A program made the translations under genes and the position numbers. Shown in pieces: positions 1 to 8,754 of a stretch of 64,000 bases of DNA. Origin of the DNA: Kiritimatiellia bacterium (GTDB lineage Bacteria > Verrucomicrobiota > Kiritimatiellia > JAFGHX01). The stretch spans positions 22,811-86,810 of the forward strand of contig JAFGHX010000234.1 in NCBI GenBank assembly GCA_016929905.1, in the 5' to 3' direction. Under the pieces are notes generated by a model. It saw nothing but the letters and a program-made list of their open reading frames with translations, did no database searches and was not told the DNA's origin. Position 1 is the first letter of the stretch. Each line of letters opens with the position of its first letter.

Positions 1-1737
1 AAGCCGGTCTATTCCACGCGCAAAACGTCCGTCACGATCTCGAACGTGGCGGGCTTCCGGAACCGCAGCAGTGCCGGCGCGCGGATCGGCACCATCGACT
101 TGACCGACGACACGACGCAGACGGTCAATGGCGACAATACGGCCGACGGCCGCGTCGCCCGTTTCGACGAGATCGCGGTATGGCCAAACGGCGAACTGAC
201 GGTCACCATCCGAGACCCGAGCGGATACCCGTACGTCAACGCGTTCATGTTGGCCGCTGTCCAGCCTGACGCGCGGACCATGCCGATCGGACGGGAAAGC
301 GAGTGGAAGTACCATGATGGCGGCGTCGCTCTCGGCACCGCCTGGCGCAACACGGCCTTCAACGACGGCGGTTGGGACGAAGGGTCCGGGCCGCTCGGCT
401 ACGGCGAGCCGGGCCTCGCGACCACGGTTTCCTATGGCGGGGACGCTGGCGACAAGCACCGGACCACGTATTTCCGCAAGGCGTTCGCGTTGGATGTCGG
501 CCCGGCCGCCGTGACGGGGTTGCGCCTCTACGCCCGATACGACGACGGGTTTGTCGCCTATCTCAACGGCCGCGAAGTGGCGCGCCGTTCGATGCCCGGC
601 GGCACGGTATCGTACGCCACGTTCGCCGATTCGCACGAGGCGCTCACGTACGAACTCGTCGATTTGACGGCCGAGCGGGACGCGCTGGTTCAGGGCGCCA
701 ACGTGCTGGCCGTCGAAGTGCACCAGACCTCGGCCGGCAGCAGCGATCTGGTGATGGACATGGAGCTGGTGTTGGACCGCGTGGCACGGGGCTGGCAGGT
801 CGTGACGACGGTGGCGAGGGGCGACGCGTGGCGGTACCGGAAGGGGACTGATGAGGCTTCGTCCCCTTCCTCGGCGTGGCGCCGCGTCGCGTTCGACGAT
901 AGCGACTGGACGCCCGGCGCCACGCCGCTGGGCTATGGCCGCGCGAACCTGGCGACCGATCTGGACGACATGCGAACGCGATACAATTCGCTCTTCCTGC
1001 GGAAACGGTTTGCGGTGGCGAACGCCACGCTGATCAGCGAGGTGAGCGTCCAAGTGGACTACGATGACGCGTTCATTCTGTGGTTGAACGGCGAGGAACT
1101 CACACGGCACAACATGGGCGGAGCACCGGGTTCACAGGTTGCCTACGATGCGGTCGCACTCGGAAGCGCGACCGGTTCCTGGCGCCGCGTGCTCAGCGGC
1201 GCCGCCCTGCCGCCGCTGCTGGATCGCACGAACCTGGTGGCCGTTCAGGTCTTCAACTCCGGGCTGAACAGCGCTGACTTGTTCATTGATGTCGAGATCG
1301 GGGTGACGGAGGGCAGTAGGCTTTCGGTCGAGCGGGACGGGGATTTGGACGGGATGGACGACGCGTGGGAGGCCGTGAACTTCACGAGCGACAACGGCGC
1401 GCCCGGCGAGGACGACGACGGAGACGGTATCGATAACGAAAGCGAGTATATTGCGGGCACGTCGCCGCAGAGCGCCGACAGCCGGTTTGCGCTCACCGTG
1501 GAAAGCTCGCACGGACAGATGCGGGTTATCCTTCCCACGCGGCCGGCTTCGGGTACGGGCTATGCCGGCCTCACGCGCTATTACGCCATCGAGCAACGTT
1601 CACGGATGGGGCCGAACGATGTCTGGAGCCTCGTGCCGGGCTACATCAGGGTCCTTGGCACCGGCGCCACCGTGATCTACACGAATTCCACGCCGGACTC
1701 GCTCGGATGCTATCGGGGGCGGGTGTGGCTGGAATAG
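1..1737 (+). CDS. Partial secreted multi-domain protein (5' end outside window)
   Basis: The frame is open from base 1, so the N-terminus lies upstream of the window. The visible part holds two related beta-sandwich modules of the kind found in galactose-binding-like domains: one with WKYHDGG, then YFRKAF and YDDGFVAYLNG (about bases 300-775), a second with WRYRKGT, then FLRKRF and YDDAFILWLNG (about 825-1310). An Asp-rich stretch follows (DGDLDGMDDAW, DDDGDGID), resembling a thrombospondin type 3 calcium-binding repeat, then a terminal module containing GTGYAGLTRYY and ending CYRGRVWLE. The same terminal module closes the CotH proteins at 30350-33574 and 36304-42174, and both sandwich modules recur in the latter. 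A CotH or similar catalytic part may lie upstream, but that is unseen. Role unknown; an extracellular or surface protein is inferred. Confidence 0.8.
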   Translation, partial: KPVYSTRKTSVTISNVAGFRNRSSAGARIGTIDLTDDTTQTVNGDNTADGRVARFDEIAVWPNGELTVTIRDPSGYPYVNAFMLAAVQPDARTMPIGRESEWKYHDGGVALGTAWRNTAFNDGGWDEGSGPLGYGEPGLATTVSYGGDAGDKHRTTYFRKAFALDVGPAAVTGLRLYARYDDGFVAYLNGREVARRSMPGGTVSYATFADSHEALTYELVDLTAERDALVQGANVLAVEVHQTSAGSSDLVMDMELVLDRVARGWQVVTTVARGDAWRYRKGTDEASSPSSAWRRVAFDDSDWTPGATPLGYGRANLATDLDDMRTRYNSLFLRKRFAVANATLISEVSVQVDYDDAFILWLNGEELTRHNMGGAPGSQVAYDAVALGSATGSWRRVLSGAALPPLLDRTNLVAVQVFNSGLNSADLFIDVEIGVTEGSRLSVERDGDLDGMDDAWEAVNFTSDNGAPGEDDDGDGIDNESEYIAGTSPQSADSRFALTVESSHGQMRVILPTRPASGTGYAGLTRYYAIEQRSRMGPNDVWSLVPGYIRVLGTGATVIYTNSTPDSLGCYRGRVWLE

Positions 1738-2090
1738 AGGATGTTGCCAGGCCGCCTCGCGTTCGGGCAACGGATCGACCGTCCAGGCCATGCGGTCGGC
1801 CAGCCGGGATCCGGAGTTGCCCTGTCAGGACTGGCGAACCCGGTCCGGGTGAATCTCACCGCCGGGCGGCGGCCCCTCCGGCAGCGCCCCGTCGGCGGCG
1901 ACAATGCCGTCGAGATCCCATATCTTTCTGCTTTCCAGAATGTCCACCGCCTCCGAGCGCCTGACGGTCGCCGACGTCCGTGGTGGCGCCGACCGTGGAC
2001 CCGATCGAGCGTTCGATGCGCCGGTCGCCCGCCGCGTGGGCGCGGCCCACCGTCGACGGCAAAATAGTCTTGCCGGGGTAGAGCACGTGG
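1738..2090. other. Gene-poor stretch with possible decayed coding on the minus strand
   Basis: No intact gene is visible. On the minus strand two overlapping frames have a protein-like look: one reads GKTILPSTVGRAH and then RRIERSIGSTVGATT, the other continues as SEAVDILESRKIWDLDGIV and stops near base 1807. The switch of frame between them would fit a frameshifted relic of a gene that once followed the beta-helix gene. No family is recognised. Confidence 0.3.
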
Positions 2091-5000
2091 CTATCCGTTA
2101 TTGACCTTGGCGAACCCGAAATCCTCGAACTCGGCCGGGACCAACCCGATGCCTTTCTCGACGGCTCGCGGATCCGTGGCGAACACGTCCGGGAAATCCA
2201 GATCGTGCTTCCGGACCAGCTTGTCGGAAAGGAGCACCGGATACTCACGCCCGCGGCTCATGGTCGTTTCGCCCTGCGCCATGCCCACAGTGCCTTTGAA
2301 CCCCGGGTTGCCGAAAAAGGAGCCGGTTTCCCCCTTGATCGCTTTGAATTCGGCCAGGCCGATGCGGGCAAGCGTGGAAAAGACAGGCGGGGCGTCGAAC
2401 TCGGTGCGCATGCCGTTGGGTTGCGCGACGCGTTCATAGGCCGCCTCGCCGTAGAACAGGAACATCTTGCGCTCCTCGTCCGGCAGGCGCATGTAGTAGC
2501 AGTTGTCGTTTTCCTCGAGCGACTCGATCTTTCCAATCTCGAAATAGGGCACCAGCGCCTTGAAGGGCAGGCTGTCCGCGAAAACGTTCCTGCGCATGAC
2601 GATCTTCTGATCCGGTTCATTGCCCAGAACGCACGCGGTAATGAGGTTCTGGAGAAAGACGTTGTTCTCGATCAGCGTGTTCGGGGAGTCGACGATATGC
2701 ATGGCGGATCCCATGCTGGCTACGCTCACGCAGTTTCTGGCGGTTACCTCGGCGCAATGCCTGGCGCCGAGCAGTCGCGCCGCGTATCCGGGGCCGCGTC
2801 CGTCCGAGAAGCAGCGGGTGACGCGGATGTGGCGAGCGTAGTCGAGCTGGATGACCGCCGCCCCCCCGGGCAGAACGCCGTGATCCTTGAAGTGGAAACC
2901 GTCCAGGTGAATGTGGTCTTTCTTGAAAACGACGAAGGCGTGCGAGAGGGTGCGGTCCCTGCCGTCGAACACCACCTTGGCGCCCGGCATGGGCCGGAAC
3001 GTAATCGGCTTGCCCGGTTCGCCGGAGGCGCGGACGCGCACCGTTTCCTGGTACGTTCCCCCGGCGAGCAGGACCGTATCGCCGGCCTTCACCTGCCCGG
3101 CGGCATGGCCCACGGACCGCCAGGCCTTCTCGCGGCTGAGCCCGGTATGGGCGTCGTCGCCCTCGGGTGCGACGTAATAGACGGCGGGCTCGGGCGCTGC
3201 CCGCGTTGTCGTGAACGTCAATGTCCCCGCCGTGATCTTGGTAAGGGGCCGCGGCGCGCCCGCCCGGTTGCTGGGCCGTTGGAGCGAACGTATTTCGAGG
3301 GCGTAGCTGCAATCCGGTTCCAGGCCGCCGAGGCTGAACGAGGTAAACCGCGCGGGACTATCGATCTTGACCCTGTGCGTCATGTCCGGGGGCTGACCCC
3401 ACGCCACTTCGACCGCCGCCGGCGTCGTCGTCCACCATTCGATGTTGGCGGTCGTTTCGCCCACCGAATGGAGAAAGGGACCGATCAACCCCGCGCTTTG
3501 CTCCCGGTATGGCTGATGGCGGCCCAGCGCGGTCCCTTGCGGTCCGCGGCCCGCGACGATTCCGGCGTCCTTCACTTCCGGCGCGCCGTGCGTGCCGGCC
3601 ACGATCTCGGGGGCCAAGACCTCCGAATGCCGGTCGTGGCGTTCGCGAAGCGTCTCGATCGAACGCTTCTTGCCGGCGACCGCCCAGCAGTGGGCGCCGT
3701 CGGAATAGCTGTTGTAGTCGGAATACCGAATGCCGCCGTCGCCGTCGAGCACGACGGCGGGGCCGTCGGCATTCGCGTAGATGTTCCCGCTGAGGTACAC
3801 GCCCGTTGCGTCGCTCAGCCGCAACGGTTCGGCCACGAACAGGGCGTGGGTGACGGTCAGGTCCTTCGTCGCTTGCGCCCGCAGGCCCTCGAACGTGCAA
3901 TGACGAAAGGCCATGTCGTGCCCGCCCTGAACGTGGACGGCGCCGGCGAAATCGACCCGCTCGAACTCGACTCCCGCGCTTGCGCTCACATACACGTCGC
4001 CTTGGATGACGGCCCGCGCCCGGCCGCGTCCGCGAATGTGGATTTTTCCGGCGCCGGCCCGGCCCAGGCTTGCCTCCCCGCCGGCCGTGTAGACGCCCGG
4101 GGCCAGGTAAAGGGTGTCGCCGGGCTGGAGCTTGCCGAGGGCCCGGCCGAGCGTCTGCCAGGCGTGGCGCATGGACGTTCCGCTGTTGTCGTCGTCGCCG
4201 TTCGGTCCCAGGAAAAAGACGCGGTCGCCGTGTTCCGGAAACAGGCCCCGGTCTTTCCCGTCCTCGCGCGCGTTGCGGAATCGCGAATCGCCCTGCAGCC
4301 GCCAGTCCATGTTCACGGGATCGGCGAATTCGCGGTCCAGCTCCAAATCGGTTTCGTTTCCGAACGCGATGTTGTCGGACGCGTAGTCCGCCTGAAAGCG
4401 ATAGGAGTTGCAGCGCCCGCCGATGATGGAGTTGCGCAGGTTGTACGCCCGGATGTTGTCCAACGAAACGCAGTTTTCGAGGAAGGCGAACTCTTTGCCG
4501 TTCTGGCCCTTGGTGGAGTAGTCCAGATGATGTCCCCACGTGACGCAGTTGCGGAACCGCATCGGGCCGGAGAACGTGGTGTAGGCATTGATCCCGCTTT
4601 GTCCCTCATACGCCGTGCAATCGGCGATGAGGTTATCGGCGCTGTCCGGCCCGCCGAACGACTGAATGTTGTACAGGCGGTTGTGGTGGGCCAGGCAACG
4701 CTCCACGCGGTTGCCGCGCCCGTTGTGGAGCACGATGCCCCCGCAGTTCAACCAGGCGGCACAGTCGCGCAGCGTGCAGGATGTCGGCCGGTCCAGCGCG
4801 ATCCCCCACTGATAGCTCGGGATCCAGTTGCGTGCCCCGACGGCGCGTACCATGGTGCAATAGTGGCCGGTGGCGGAAAGGCCCTCGACCGTCACCCGCG
4901 TTGGCGTGTCCAGAACCAGCCCGCTGCCGCCCTTCACCGCGATGCTGTAACGGCGGCCGGCCGGCGCGCGTAGGTCCGCGGTGGAGATGTAGAGCGTTTT

Positions 5001-5492
5001 CGCTTCGACGTCGTAAAACATCGAGCCCGGCTCGAAGTCCAGTTCCGCGAACACCGGCTTCCTCTCCAGAATCGACATGGTGGCGTGCTCCAAGACCGCT
5101 TCCGGCTCCCGCTCGAAGCGCGTGGCGTAAACGAAACGATGCCCCGCCAGCTTCTTGAACTCCGGCGCGGGCCGATCGCCCCGGAGTACGACCGTGCCGG
5201 GGATTTCGGCCCGGATGAGCGTCTCCACCTCGGCGTTTCCCAGATCGGCCCGGAATACGTTCTCCTCGTATTCGCCGGGACCGATGGTGAGGACGTCGCC
5301 GGCTTTGAGCGCGTCCACGCCCTTCTGGATCGTCAGGAACGCCCGTTCCCGGCTCCTGCCGTTGCCGACGTCACTGCCCTGTTTGTTGACGAAATACGCC
5401 GCGCCCCGCGCGGCGCCTTCCGATGCGATTGTCGCGGCAAGCGCAATAGCCATCAGCATGCTCCCATTCCCGGCGTTCTTCCGCCTTGTCAT
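2091..5492 (-). CDS. Secreted right-handed beta-helix protein with three DUF1565-type segments
   Basis: A protein of 1133 residues. The start at 5492 (MTRRKNAG) is chosen because GGGGAACGG lies just upstream and a signal peptide follows at once, ending near residue 28 (GAARGA-AYFV). Three segments begin with the DUF1565-like pattern 'YFV..GSD..G....AF.TI', at about residues 30 (YFVNKQGSD), 424 (VFFLGPNGDDDNSG) and 771 (YYVAPEGDDAHTG). Each is followed by G-x-Y or G-x-Y-like turns (GPGEYEE, APGVYTA, AGGTYQE) and Asn/Asp-rich beta-helix coils. A fibronectin type III-like stretch (IEWWTTTPAAVEVAW) sits near residues 670-755. Such folds occur in polysaccharide lyases and in surface proteins with no known activity. 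No catalytic site can be assigned, so the substrate is unknown. Transcribed alone from the promoter at 5532-5650. Confidence 0.85.
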   Translation of the reverse strand: MTRRKNAGNGSMLMAIALAATIASEGAARGAAYFVNKQGSDVGNGRSRERAFLTIQKGVDALKAGDVLTIGPGEYEENVFRADLGNAEVETLIRAEIPGTVVLRGDRPAPEFKKLAGHRFVYATRFEREPEAVLEHATMSILERKPVFAELDFEPGSMFYDVEAKTLYISTADLRAPAGRRYSIAVKGGSGLVLDTPTRVTVEGLSATGHYCTMVRAVGARNWIPSYQWGIALDRPTSCTLRDCAAWLNCGGIVLHNGRGNRVERCLAHHNRLYNIQSFGGPDSADNLIADCTAYEGQSGINAYTTFSGPMRFRNCVTWGHHLDYSTKGQNGKEFAFLENCVSLDNIRAYNLRNSIIGGRCNSYRFQADYASDNIAFGNETDLELDREFADPVNMDWRLQGDSRFRNAREDGKDRGLFPEHGDRVFFLGPNGDDDNSGTSMRHAWQTLGRALGKLQPGDTLYLAPGVYTAGGEASLGRAGAGKIHIRGRGRARAVIQGDVYVSASAGVEFERVDFAGAVHVQGGHDMAFRHCTFEGLRAQATKDLTVTHALFVAEPLRLSDATGVYLSGNIYANADGPAVVLDGDGGIRYSDYNSYSDGAHCWAVAGKKRSIETLRERHDRHSEVLAPEIVAGTHGAPEVKDAGIVAGRGPQGTALGRHQPYREQSAGLIGPFLHSVGETTANIEWWTTTPAAVEVAWGQPPDMTHRVKIDSPARFTSFSLGGLEPDCSYALEIRSLQRPSNRAGAPRPLTKITAGTLTFTTTRAAPEPAVYYVAPEGDDAHTGLSREKAWRSVGHAAGQVKAGDTVLLAGGTYQETVRVRASGEPGKPITFRPMPGAKVVFDGRDRTLSHAFVVFKKDHIHLDGFHFKDHGVLPGGAAVIQLDYARHIRVTRCFSDGRGPGYAARLLGARHCAEVTARNCVSVASMGSAMHIVDSPNTLIENNVFLQNLITACVLGNEPDQKIVMRRNVFADSLPFKALVPYFEIGKIESLEENDNCYYMRLPDEERKMFLFYGEAAYERVAQPNGMRTEFDAPPVFSTLARIGLAEFKAIKGETGSFFGNPGFKGTVGMAQGETTMSRGREYPVLLSDKLVRKHDLDFPDVFATDPRAVEKGIGLVPAEFEDFGFAKVNNG

Positions 5493-5531
5493 TTTCAACC
5501 CGTTCCCCGGTTGATCTTCACGACGCGAGAT

Positions 5532-5650
5532 GGTAATATATGGAATATTTCCTTGAATTAACGCAAAAAAAAGAGCGGACAGACGAAATGGGGTGTGCCG
5601 ATGTTCAAACACATGATTTATAGATAACGAACGCATTCGGGTTTTTCAAG
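5532..5650 (-). promoter_or_regulatory. Promoter and palindromic operator of the beta-helix gene
   Basis: Read on the minus strand: -35 TTGAAA (5649-5644), 17-bp spacer, -10 TATCTA (5626-5621), then a leader with a run of T, TTAATTCA, and the palindrome AGGAAATATTCCA (5553-5541) followed by TATATTACC. The same arrangement recurs upstream of the DUF4838 gene at 46224-48857 (see 48991-49108). The palindrome matches four others in this window. The region 5493-5799 holds no gene. Confidence 0.7.
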
Positions 5651-5799
5651 GGGTTGGAGCAGAGGATGTATGGCGCCTCTCGAAACGGCGATGGCGAAAC
5701 GCGGCTATGTGTTCCGGCAGCATGTGGGCAAAGGGTTGGATAGCGGGGGAATCGAGAAGAACAGGTCCAATTCCGGCCCCATCGACATCGCCGTGACCT

Positions 5800-6591
5800 G
5801 TGCCCGATGCCGCCGAACAGGTTGCCCGGCGCGGCGAGTACCTGTCGAATTCGATTCACGATTGGCCCGGGATCCGCATCGCAACGCGAGCAGCGCCGCC
5901 GCCCGGCGGCGACTGGGAGGCCGCGCCGCTTGATCCGTGCTTCCTCCAAGACAAAGCGCCGGGTTTTCCTCCGGCGCTGGCTTTCGACAAGCTCGCGTTT
6001 CGTACCGGGTGGCGGGACCGGGACCACTATCTCGTCATGGAGGGGATCGGAGGGGCGGACGTTTCGCACGCACACCTGGACGTCAACGCCGTGACCCGGC
6101 TCAACCATCTGGGACGGCATCTGCTCGTTTCGAACGGCTATGGCCGGCGCGTTGGCGTCATGAATGCCGCCAAGCGGTTCAGCACGCGTGTGCGGGGGCC
6201 GGACGACCACAACATGCTGATTTTGCGGCGCGACGGGGACGTGGTGGCGGACAATCCGCCCTTGAGCGCCCTCCTGCAGCGAGGGAGGAGGGGGCCTGTT
6301 TTCCATTTGCCGTCGGTGAACCCTGACGACATGCACGGGCTCGCCACGCTCCTGGCCGCCACGCGCGGCGACCGGGCGTACACGGTTGCCCGGCCCGCGG
6401 CAGGTTACGCGGTCATCCGAGGCCCGCACGCAGACTGCGGCGGAATCCGGATCGAAGGGGCGGGGATGGACATACGGATTGCGGCGGATGCATGCACGAT
6501 TCGGTTTGAGCCTTTACCCGAACTGCCGGCTGAACTTCAGGCGTGGCAAGGCGGGAGGGCAGAAGCAGGGAGGCGGGAACGATGCCGGTGA
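5800..6591 (+). pseudogene. Relic of a heparinase II/III-like gene (C-terminal part only)
   Basis: The frame reads DRDHYLVMEGIGG, then DVSHAHLDVNAVTRLNHLGR and HLLVSNGYGRR. This resembles the C-terminal beta-sandwich region of heparinase II/III family polysaccharide lyases, where a 'HAHLDxN' segment and a following 'GYG' are typical. The alpha-helical N-terminal domain of the family is missing, no ribosome-binding site fits the apparent start, and the tail after about residue 245 is low-complexity. It is therefore read as a truncated relic rather than a small gene. It faces away from the beta-helix gene and is followed by a repeat. The family assignment rests on a few motifs and is only moderately sure. 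Confidence 0.5.
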
Positions 6592-6685
6592 ACGACAAGA
6601 GCCGGAGGCGAACCCGGCACTTCCGCTACGACCCTCTGGTCGCGAGAAACCAGCGGTATCCGGTTGTTCGGCGCGGAATCGGATT

Positions 6686-6786
6686 CACATCGAACATCGA
6701 AATCGGAAAGAACGACGCCCCTCGGCAGAGCGACGAACGGGCCGGGCTTCCCACTCCGATGTTCAGTGTGCGATGTTCGGTCTGAA
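6686..6786. repeat. Interspersed inverted repeat between genes
   Basis: CACATCGAACATCGA at 6686-6700 is mirrored by CGATGTTCAGTGTGCGATGTTCGG at 6757-6780; CGAACATCG and CGATGTTCG pair perfectly. Such ATCGAACATCGA-type intergenic repeats are familiar from Verrucomicrobia-related genomes, as recalled. The whole interval 6592-6857 has no gene. Confidence 0.5.
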
Positions 6787-6857
6787 CCGAGCGGCTGGGC
6801 AACGCGAGAAATGCCAGGCCGTAGCAGACTCGCCCCGCATCGGCACGGCATCCGCCG

Positions 6858-7943
6858 TCAATGGAGGACGAGCGTCCTCGCGAGCCGTTTTCCTGGAGCG
6901 GACTCGTCCGCGCGTCTGTCCGCGATCGCGGCGGTGGCCTTGTCCCAGCCGGCGACGAACATATCCCGGAAGTAGGCCACCGGCCCGAAATGCTCGAATT
7001 CCGCCAGCGGCAGCCCGTCATCGTCGTAGGCCTTGCGAAAATCCGTGAGCTTGTCGCGCAGCTCGGCAACAACCTTCTCATCGGCCGGTGTGTCGAAGCG
7101 CGGCGTGACCGGCGGGTCCTGTTCGACGATGTCCGCGGCCATGCTGTAGTTGATGGTGACGTGAACGTCGCCGCCGACCATTTCCGTGAAATGGCGAATG
7201 GCCCTGGCTCCGCCGCCCAGGAACGTGAAATCCGCACCCGTCCGTTTACAGACGGCAAATTGCCTGCGCGCCACGATGCAACCGGCTTGCCGCAGGACGT
7301 CGTCATCGATCTCGACGCCCTCTCTCGCCACGACCCCGGCGAGGTATTCGTCGTAGATTCCGGTGATATGCGTGAGGCAGAGTGGGGGACACGGCCCTTT
7401 TGCCGCCACCCGCTGCTGTAGCTCGCACACGGCCTTGGCCTGCGCGATCGACATGACTTCCGTTGCGATGACGGGGATGCCCGCTTCCAGCACGCGCGCC
7501 ATCACGTCGAGCCCGACCTCGGTGGCCGGGATTTTGCTGATGAAGTTTCCGGGCAGTTGGCGGCAATCGAGTGCCTCGCCCACCATGTGATCCGCCTCGC
7601 GGTCACGGTAGGGATCGCCCTGGATGGACACGAATCCCCGCTGCCCGTTCGATTGCTCGTGGAGGGGGAGGAACAGTTCCAGGATTCGCGCCACGAGCGT
7701 CTGTTGGGCGAGGGCTGCCGCCTTGCGGTCGTCGTTTGTGCGGGCGATGGCTTCGTCGATCGCGGCAAGCGCGTCCGGCCTGTCGGATTCAGCCTGAAGC
7801 ATTTTCGACACGTAGGTCGGGTTTGTCGTGCAGCTTACCGCGCCGGCGGCGATGGCCTTCTTCGCGTCGCCGGTTGTCGGATTGTTGACCCACAGGCGCG
7901 TGGGCGTCTGCTCGGATACCTTGTGGAAATAGCCGTTCTTCAT
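6858..7943 (-). CDS. Transaldolase family protein
   Basis: A protein of 361 residues. The start at 7943 (MKNGYFHK) has GAGGAG eight bases upstream, lying over the stop of the SDR gene. Transaldolases transfer a dihydroxyacetone unit through a Schiff base with lysine. Visible family marks are TTNPTYV (residues 39-45), the expected lysine in SKIPATE (K137), and THITGIYDEY further on. It is the last gene of the five-gene operon that begins with the fucosidase. In this context it may act as an aldolase on a deoxysugar-derived intermediate rather than in the pentose phosphate pathway; that is inference. Cytoplasmic, no signal peptide. Confidence 0.85.
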   Translation of the reverse strand: MKNGYFHKVSEQTPTRLWVNNPTTGDAKKAIAAGAVSCTTNPTYVSKMLQAESDRPDALAAIDEAIARTNDDRKAAALAQQTLVARILELFLPLHEQSNGQRGFVSIQGDPYRDREADHMVGEALDCRQLPGNFISKIPATEVGLDVMARVLEAGIPVIATEVMSIAQAKAVCELQQRVAAKGPCPPLCLTHITGIYDEYLAGVVAREGVEIDDDVLRQAGCIVARRQFAVCKRTGADFTFLGGGARAIRHFTEMVGGDVHVTINYSMAADIVEQDPPVTPRFDTPADEKVVAELRDKLTDFRKAYDDDGLPLAEFEHFGPVAYFRDMFVAGWDKATAAIADRRADESAPGKRLARTLVLH

Positions 7944-7954
7944 GTGTGTTCTCC

Positions 7955-8716
7955 TCATGTCGATGCGCCCCCGTCAATCAGGATCGTCTGGCCGATGATG
8001 TAGCCTGCGTGTTCGGAGCAGAGGAACGCCACGAGTTCGCCGGTCTCCTCGCAGGTGCCGGGCCGGTTCGCCGGGATGCCTGCAAGATATTGCTCGAGCA
8101 AGTCGCCTTGGATCATGTGGGTGAACCCGGTATCCGCGATCAGGCCCGGGGCCACGCCGTTCACCGCGACGTTGTACGGTGCGGCCTCGATGGCAAGCCG
8201 CTTCGTGAACGCCGCGATGCCGCCCTTGGTGGCGGCGTAGTGCGGGCTGGCCAGCAGCTTGCCGCTGACCCCGGCGATCGACGAGATGTTCACGATCCGT
8301 CCCCACTTCCGCTCATACATGTGAGCCAACGCCTCCCGCGTGCACAGGTAGAGCCCGCGCAGGTTCGCATGCATCATGCGGTCCCATTCGTCTTCCGCGA
8401 TTTCGGCCAGCTTCTTTCTGCCGCCGCTGATCGCCGCGTTGTTCACGAGCGCGTTGACGGGGCCCCATGTATCGGCGATCTGTTCGTACATCCTCTTGAC
8501 CGCGCCTGAGTCGGTGACATCGGCGGAAACGGTCATCATGTTCGAGTCGGTCGCCAGTCCCGCTTCCTTCAGCGTCCGGGCGGCCGTTTCCAGTTTCTCT
8601 TCGTTGCGGCTGTTGATGGCGACGCGGCAGCCCTTCCGGATCAGCGCTTTGACGCAGCCGAACCCGATGCCGGTGGCGCCACCCGTTACCAGTGCGGTCA
8701 TCTCGGCGAATTCCAT
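7955..8716 (-). CDS. SDR family NAD(P)-dependent oxidoreductase
   Basis: A classical short-chain dehydrogenase of 253 residues, the usual length. It has the cofactor loop TGGATGIG (11-18), NNAA (92-95), catalytic Ser in NISS (about 145), Tyr160 and Lys164 in HYAATK, and the C-terminal GQTILIDGG typical of FabG-like and sugar-acid dehydrogenases. GGGGAG precedes the start. It lies between the UxaA-family gene and the transaldolase with short gaps (38 and 11 bases), so it is surely co-transcribed. In the oxidative L-fucose pathway an SDR acts as 2-keto-3-deoxy-L-fuconate dehydrogenase or fucose dehydrogenase; either would fit a fucosidase operon, but specificity cannot be read from sequence. 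Confidence 0.9.
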   Translation of the reverse strand: MEFAEMTALVTGGATGIGFGCVKALIRKGCRVAINSRNEEKLETAARTLKEAGLATDSNMMTVSADVTDSGAVKRMYEQIADTWGPVNALVNNAAISGGRKKLAEIAEDEWDRMMHANLRGLYLCTREALAHMYERKWGRIVNISSIAGVSGKLLASPHYAATKGGIAAFTKRLAIEAAPYNVAVNGVAPGLIADTGFTHMIQGDLLEQYLAGIPANRPGTCEETGELVAFLCSEHAGYIIGQTILIDGGAST

Positions 8717-8754
8717 GGTTCTCCCCTGTCTCCTTGTGTTGTCTGTGCGTGTTC

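Noticed and set aside
5493..5636. A 48-residue N-terminal extension of the beta-helix protein
   Set aside because: It would cover the promoter -10 and palindrome; the signal peptide and ribosome-binding site support the start at 5492.
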